Assembly: GCF_000753735.1 (NCBI RefSeq)
Contig: NZ_JPIN01000002.1
Coordinates: forward strand, 1-64,000
Direction of reading: 5' to 3'
Source of the DNA: Pseudidiomarina atlantica
Lineage (GTDB): Bacteria > Pseudomonadota > Gammaproteobacteria > Enterobacterales > Alteromonadaceae
DNA: 64,000 bases
Part shown: positions 60,190 through 64,000 of the stretch, piece after piece
Numbering within the stretch: the stretch's first letter is position 1
Layout of the letters: the number at the start of each line of letters is the position of its first letter
Translations under genes and position numbers: made by a program
The notes under the pieces: generated by a model
Database searches by the model: none
The model's input: only the letters and a program-made list of their open reading frames with translations
Told to the model about the DNA's origin: nothing

Positions 60190-62856
60190 TTAACAAGGGT
60201 TCGCGGCACCACGGCGTGAGTAGAACCACCACGTCATCAATGTACACACCGCATAGAAGCCTATGAAGGCGTACAGCGCACCAGAAACACCGCCTGTCAG
60301 AGCGATAGAGGTGCCGTACGACTTCGGAATAAAGAAGCCACCGTAAGCTGCGAATGCTGAGATAAACCCAATCACCGCTGCTGATTCTTTATTACCTTCT
60401 TTGATCGCGACGTCGGTATCACCGTGCACACGCTTACGTTGATTAAGGAAAATCACCGGCACCATGCGGAAGGTCGAGCCGTTGCCAATACCAGTGGCAA
60501 TAAAGAGCACCAGAAATGCGACAAAGAAGCCGGCAAAGTTGCCCGTACTGTCGCCAAGCGGTAAGAAGTAGATCACGCCGAGCACGCCGGCAATCATCAA
60601 TAAGAAGTTCCAGAAGGTAACGCGCGCACCGCCTAACTTATCGGACAGTACACCGCCCACAGGGCGTGCGAGCGCACCGACCAACGGACCCAAGAAAGCA
60701 TACTTAGTCGGGTCGACTGCAGGGAACAGCATACCTGAGAGCAGCGGGAAGCCTGCGGCAAAGCCGATAAAGCTACCGAAGGTACCCAAATAAAGGATGC
60801 TCATGATCCAGTTGTGCGAACGCTTAAAAATGACCGCTTGGTCGCTGAACGATGCTTTCGCTGACGAAATGTCATTCATGCCAAACCATGCGGCAATGGC
60901 AGCGATAGCAATGAATGGAACCCACAAGAAGGCAGCGTTTTGCAGCCAGATCTCAGTACCTTGTTGCGCCCCGGCTTGCACCGTCAACGGGTCGCCGCCG
61001 AACGGTCCGAACACGCTTGCCGCAATGACCAACGGCGCAAGTAACTGCATGCCCGAAACACCAAGGTTACCAAGGCCTGCGTTCATGCCCAGCGCAGCAC
61101 CCTTTTCCTTTTGCGGATAAAAGAAGCTGATGTTGGCCATGGAACTGGAGAAGTTACCGCCACCAAAACCACAGAGCAGTGCAAGAATCAGCATAATGAT
61201 GTACGGCGTATCAGGATTCTGAATGGCGAAGCCTATCCAGATACAAGGAATGAGCAACGAGGCGGTGGAAATTGCGGTCCAACGTCGACCACCAAAGATC
61301 GGTACCATAAAGCTGTAGAAGATGCGTAATGTCGCACCTGAGAGCGCTGGGAGTGCTGCAAGCCAGAACAACTCATTCGAGGAATAGCCGAAACCCAGTT
61401 GCGGCATTTTCACCACCAAAATACTCCAGATCGTCCATACCGCAAACGCTAGGAATAAATTGGGAATCGAAATCCACAGATTACGAGTAGCAATCTTTTT
61501 ACCTTTTTCAGCCCAAAAGGTTTCGTCTTCTGGACGCCAGTCATCCAATACATGATGATCAGGCGTGGACAGTTCTGGTAAATCGGTTTGTTCGACATCA
61601 CCGCGTAGTTCAATACGCTCAGCCTGGCGAATCGCGAAGTGCATCCAAAGCAATGAGATGACAGTAATCGCGAACAACAGCATAAAGACGCTTTGCCACA
61701 CACCAATCACGTCGTTCAGCATGCCGAAGGTAAGTGGAAGTAGGAAACCACCAAGACCGCCGATCATACCGACTACACCGCCGACCGCACCGACGCTTTT
61801 CGGATAGTAAACCGGAATGTGCTTGAACACTGCGGCCTTACCCAGTGACATAAAGAAGCCAAGCACGAAAGTCAGTACCACGAACGCAGCCAAGGTAATT
61901 TCGAACTGGAAGCGGATTTCGCCGTGCACCCCTTGCACTATATATTCAGTGGACGGGTAGCTCAGCATAAAGGTACAAATCGCTGAGGCGATAAAGGTCC
62001 AATACATTACGCGGCGGGCGCCATATTTATCTGACATCCAGCCACCCAGGACCCGGAATAGTGACGCCGGAATAGTATAAAGAGCGGCAATGATACCGGC
62101 TTCTTTGATGCTTAGGTCATACACTTCCATCAAATAATGCGGGAGCCACAATGCGAGTGCAACGAATGCGCCGAATACAAAGAAGTAGTAGAGACTAAAA
62201 CGCCAAACGCGTAATTCTGCTAGCGGCGCCATCTGCTCCATAAACGACATTTTGGGCTGTGCCCGGCGTTGTTGGGTTAGTGGGTCTTCTTTTGCCAACA
62301 CAATAAAAGCCACACCCATGATCGCAAGAACGGTCGCGTAGACTTGCGCTGCACCTTGCCAGCCCAGCGCAATCAGTAAAAACGGTGCGCCGAAGTTGGT
62401 GACTGCAGAGCCGACGTTACCCGCACCAAAAATGCCGAGTGCAGTGCCTTGTTGTTTGCTCTCGAACCAGCTCGCGGTATAAGTCACCCCAACGATGAAG
62501 GCCCCGCCCGCTAAACCCACACCTAACGCCCCAACGAGCAGCATGGTGTAGCTATTTGCGAACGTCAGCAAGTAGACGCAGGCCGCAGTGGTTAGCATCA
62601 AGATGCCAAACACCCAGCGTCCGCCGAAACGGTCAGTCCAGATACCTAGAAACAATCGACTAATGGAACCCGTTAAAATCGGTGTTGCCATGAGCAAACC
62701 GAGCTGGGTATCTGTCAGACTAAAATCATCCTTAATCTGGATGCCGATAATCGAGAAAATCGTCCACACTGCAAAACACAGAGTGAACGCAAACGTAGAA
62801 AGTCCGAGCGCACGGTAGCGATCGAATTTACTCACACTTTGCGGTGTTGATGTCAT
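60190..62856 (-). CDS. narK: NarK1-NarK2 fusion nitrate/nitrite transporter
   Basis: The product has 888 residues, twice the normal NarK length, and joins two MFS units of 12 helices. Unit 1 (about 1-430) has GLSTFAFTLCFAVWTIFSIIG and GTALGIFGAGNVGSAVTN, the NarK1 type thought to be a nitrate/H+ symporter. Unit 2 (about 455-885) has LLCGFGGGNFSSSMANISFF, KGAALGMNAGLGNLGVSG and GALARPVGGVLSDKLGGARVT, the NarK2 nitrate/nitrite antiporter type. The linker carries acidic and polar residues (about 430-460). Such fusions are known from Paracoccus. The start was chosen for GAGGAGC; a 22-codon longer version is possible. It is divergent to nnrS. Confidence 0.95.
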   Translation of the reverse strand: MTSTPQSVSKFDRYRALGLSTFAFTLCFAVWTIFSIIGIQIKDDFSLTDTQLGLLMATPILTGSISRLFLGIWTDRFGGRWVFGILMLTTAACVYLLTFANSYTMLLVGALGVGLAGGAFIVGVTYTASWFESKQQGTALGIFGAGNVGSAVTNFGAPFLLIALGWQGAAQVYATVLAIMGVAFIVLAKEDPLTQQRRAQPKMSFMEQMAPLAELRVWRFSLYYFFVFGAFVALALWLPHYLMEVYDLSIKEAGIIAALYTIPASLFRVLGGWMSDKYGARRVMYWTFIASAICTFMLSYPSTEYIVQGVHGEIRFQFEITLAAFVVLTFVLGFFMSLGKAAVFKHIPVYYPKSVGAVGGVVGMIGGLGGFLLPLTFGMLNDVIGVWQSVFMLLFAITVISLLWMHFAIRQAERIELRGDVEQTDLPELSTPDHHVLDDWRPEDETFWAEKGKKIATRNLWISIPNLFLAFAVWTIWSILVVKMPQLGFGYSSNELFWLAALPALSGATLRIFYSFMVPIFGGRRWTAISTASLLIPCIWIGFAIQNPDTPYIIMLILALLCGFGGGNFSSSMANISFFYPQKEKGAALGMNAGLGNLGVSGMQLLAPLVIAASVFGPFGGDPLTVQAGAQQGTEIWLQNAAFLWVPFIAIAAIAAWFGMNDISSAKASFSDQAVIFKRSHNWIMSILYLGTFGSFIGFAAGFPLLSGMLFPAVDPTKYAFLGPLVGALARPVGGVLSDKLGGARVTFWNFLLMIAGVLGVIYFLPLGDSTGNFAGFFVAFLVLFIATGIGNGSTFRMVPVIFLNQRKRVHGDTDVAIKEGNKESAAVIGFISAFAAYGGFFIPKSYGTSIALTGGVSGALYAFIGFYAVCTLMTWWFYSRRGAANPC

Positions 62857-63021
62857 GACCAAGCTCCTCATGGTACGACGTGAAAGTTCAGCTTTGAGTT
62901 TACTTGAATATCGCCAGCGCAATAGCTTCTAACTGACTGTTATAAATAAGCTTTATCAGCATCTATACCGCTTTTGGGTAACCTTCAAACAACGCTCTAA
63001 TCGGTGACAATAGGCAATAAC

Positions 63022-63037
63022 TACTGCTTTGTAGGTA
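63022..63037. promoter_or_regulatory. NarL/NarP-type 7-2-7 site between narK and nnrS
   Basis: TACTGCT-TT-GTAGGTA: each half matches 6 of 7. It lies 166 bases before narK and 125 before nnrS. A lone perfect heptamer AGGGGTA is at 63073-63079. No FNR palindrome is visible in the 62857-63161 gap, which otherwise shows only AT-rich DNA just before nnrS. Confidence 0.5.
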
Positions 63038-63161
63038 GTCGCATGAGGCGTATTCACGAGCAAGTGGTTTTCAGGGGTATCTCTAGGTTTTAACCGTGGT
63101 TTTACGGACGGTTTGTGGTATAAAACATATAAATAAAATGCATGTTTAAGGTGTGCAGCTC

Positions 63162-64000
63162 ATGATTCAAATTACAGATATGAAAGTCGAAGAGAAAATG
63201 TGGCCATTACTGCGTCAGGCTTTTCGGCCATTCTTTCTCCTTGGTGCAACTTTTAGTGCCATTGCCATGATGCTCTGGCTTTGGGTCCTAAGTGGTGCCA
63301 TACAATTACCGGTGTTTGCCGATGTCATGTTTTGGCACGCACATGAGATGCTGTTTGGCTTTGTTGCTGCGATCATTGTGGGATTTCTCCTTACCGCAGT
63401 GCAGAACTGGACCGGATTGCGAGCGACCCATGGTCGGGCATTGGCAGTGCTGACCGTGGTGTGGCTATTGGGTCGTCTTGCCTTACTGTTTGGCGCTTGG
63501 TTGCCGGTCTACGTGCCCGTTGCAATTGATTTATTGTTTTTGCCGCTGGCTGCATTCTTTTTGGCTATCCCCCTTATTACGGTAAAACAACAGCGCAATT
63601 TATTTTTTGTGCCGGTATTACTACTGCTGACGCTATGTAATGGCTTGATGTACTACGGCCGTCTGACCGGGCGTTTTGACTTACAGCAAGTCGGTAGCCA
63701 AAACGCGGTGCTGTTAATCACATTATTAATGGCCATTGTTGGTGGGCGAGTGATTCCGATGTTCACCGCCAATGGCACTATGACCCAAAAAGTACAGCCG
63801 CTGGTTTGGTTGGATAAGCTAGGCTTGGGTACTTTGTGGCTAATTTTCGCCTTGCAAATAACCCAATTGAGCAGTTTCTTTGCCGGTGTATGGCTGGCAG
63901 GGCTCTACGCGCTTGCTGCAGTGCTACTCGCCTGGCGCTGTGCACGCTGGAAACCTTGGATCACCTTGCGGGTACCGCTGGTTTGGTCGTTGCATATCGC
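63162..64000 (+). CDS. nnrS: NnrS family heme-copper membrane protein (partial, runs off the window)
   Basis: This frame starts at ATG 63162 and stays open to the end of the window (279 codons), so the gene is cut at its 3' end. After MIQITDMKVEEKMWP it has the NnrS hallmarks LLRQAFRPFFLLGATF, MFWHAHEMLFGFVAAIIVGFLLTAVQNWTG and GGRVIPMFTAN, with at least seven hydrophobic helices. NnrS proteins help cells survive nitric oxide and the nitrosative stress of denitrification, though the exact chemistry is unsettled. It is divergent to narK, and both may use the NarL-type site in between. Confidence 0.94.
   Translation, partial: MIQITDMKVEEKMWPLLRQAFRPFFLLGATFSAIAMMLWLWVLSGAIQLPVFADVMFWHAHEMLFGFVAAIIVGFLLTAVQNWTGLRATHGRALAVLTVVWLLGRLALLFGAWLPVYVPVAIDLLFLPLAAFFLAIPLITVKQQRNLFFVPVLLLLTLCNGLMYYGRLTGRFDLQQVGSQNAVLLITLLMAIVGGRVIPMFTANGTMTQKVQPLVWLDKLGLGTLWLIFALQITQLSSFFAGVWLAGLYALAAVLLAWRCARWKPWITLRVPLVWSLHI

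Noticed and set aside
62991-63161. Possible NsrR-type operator near AAAATGCATGTTTAAG before nnrS
   Set aside because: Only one half resembles the ATGCAT arms of the NsrR consensus; the second arm is absent, so the match is no better than AT-rich background.
1-64000. CRISPR arrays, insertion sequences, prophage genes, tRNA genes
   Set aside because: Looked for and not seen: no regularly spaced repeats with unique spacers, no transposase or phage structural proteins, and no tRNA-like cloverleaf.

Overview
The window looks like chromosomal DNA of a marine gammaproteobacterium of the Alteromonadales, most likely the Idiomarinaceae (Idiomarina, Pseudidiomarina or Aliidiomarina). This placement is inference from protein character, moderate GC content and gene order (cyaY/hemCDXY next to lptM-lysA-dapF-DUF484-xerC-yigB-uvrD-rarD-recQ). 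No species-specific marker was identified.

Layout. 0-0.3 kb: the 3' end of an rRNA operon (5S rRNA and terminator). 0.4-2.4 kb: a DUF4097-like lipoprotein, then a cytochrome b561-YceI pair. 2.4-6.7 kb: cyaY-hemCDXY on the minus strand. 6.8-13.6 kb: lptM-lysA-dapF-DUF484-xerC-yigB and uvrD behind a LexA box. 13.6-21.6 kb: rarD, recQ, a LysE-family exporter, a glutamate-receptor-like K+ channel with a secreted beta-propeller protein, dgkA, an unknown gene and an MscS channel. 21.5-27 kb: an unusual minus-strand set (acyltransferase of the FabD fold, fused E1 oxoacid dehydrogenase, glutaryl-CoA dehydrogenase) with a divergent LysR regulator. 27-28.5 kb: a YfhL-like ferredoxin and the tRNA hydroxylase TrhP.

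From 28.6 kb to the right edge nearly every gene serves life without oxygen. A molybdenum-cofactor riboswitch leads a nine-gene operon moaA-mobA-moaB-moaC-moaD-moaE-modABC. Then come moeA and narL, a NarK-like transporter and narX, and narGHJI with a parvulin isomerase. After a small foreign-looking insert (membrane protein, AbiE toxin-antitoxin remnant) and tpm come norZ with a small Cys-rich protein, nrdG-nrdD, hemN, ubiT/ubiUV, mog, a double-length NarK and the start of nnrS. Together they import nitrate and molybdate, build Moco, reduce nitrate to nitrite, remove nitric oxide, and supply deoxynucleotides, heme and ubiquinone by oxygen-independent routes. No nitrite reductase or N2O reductase is present in the window.

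Regulation can be read in several intergenic regions. FNR/DNR-type palindromes lie before moaA, between norZ and nrdG, and before hemN. NarL/NarP-type 7-2-7 heptamer pairs lie before moaA, between narL and the NarK-like gene, before narG, before hemN and between narK and nnrS. A dispersed inverted repeat built of CGTTAAT-like units occurs three times in the first 26 kb.
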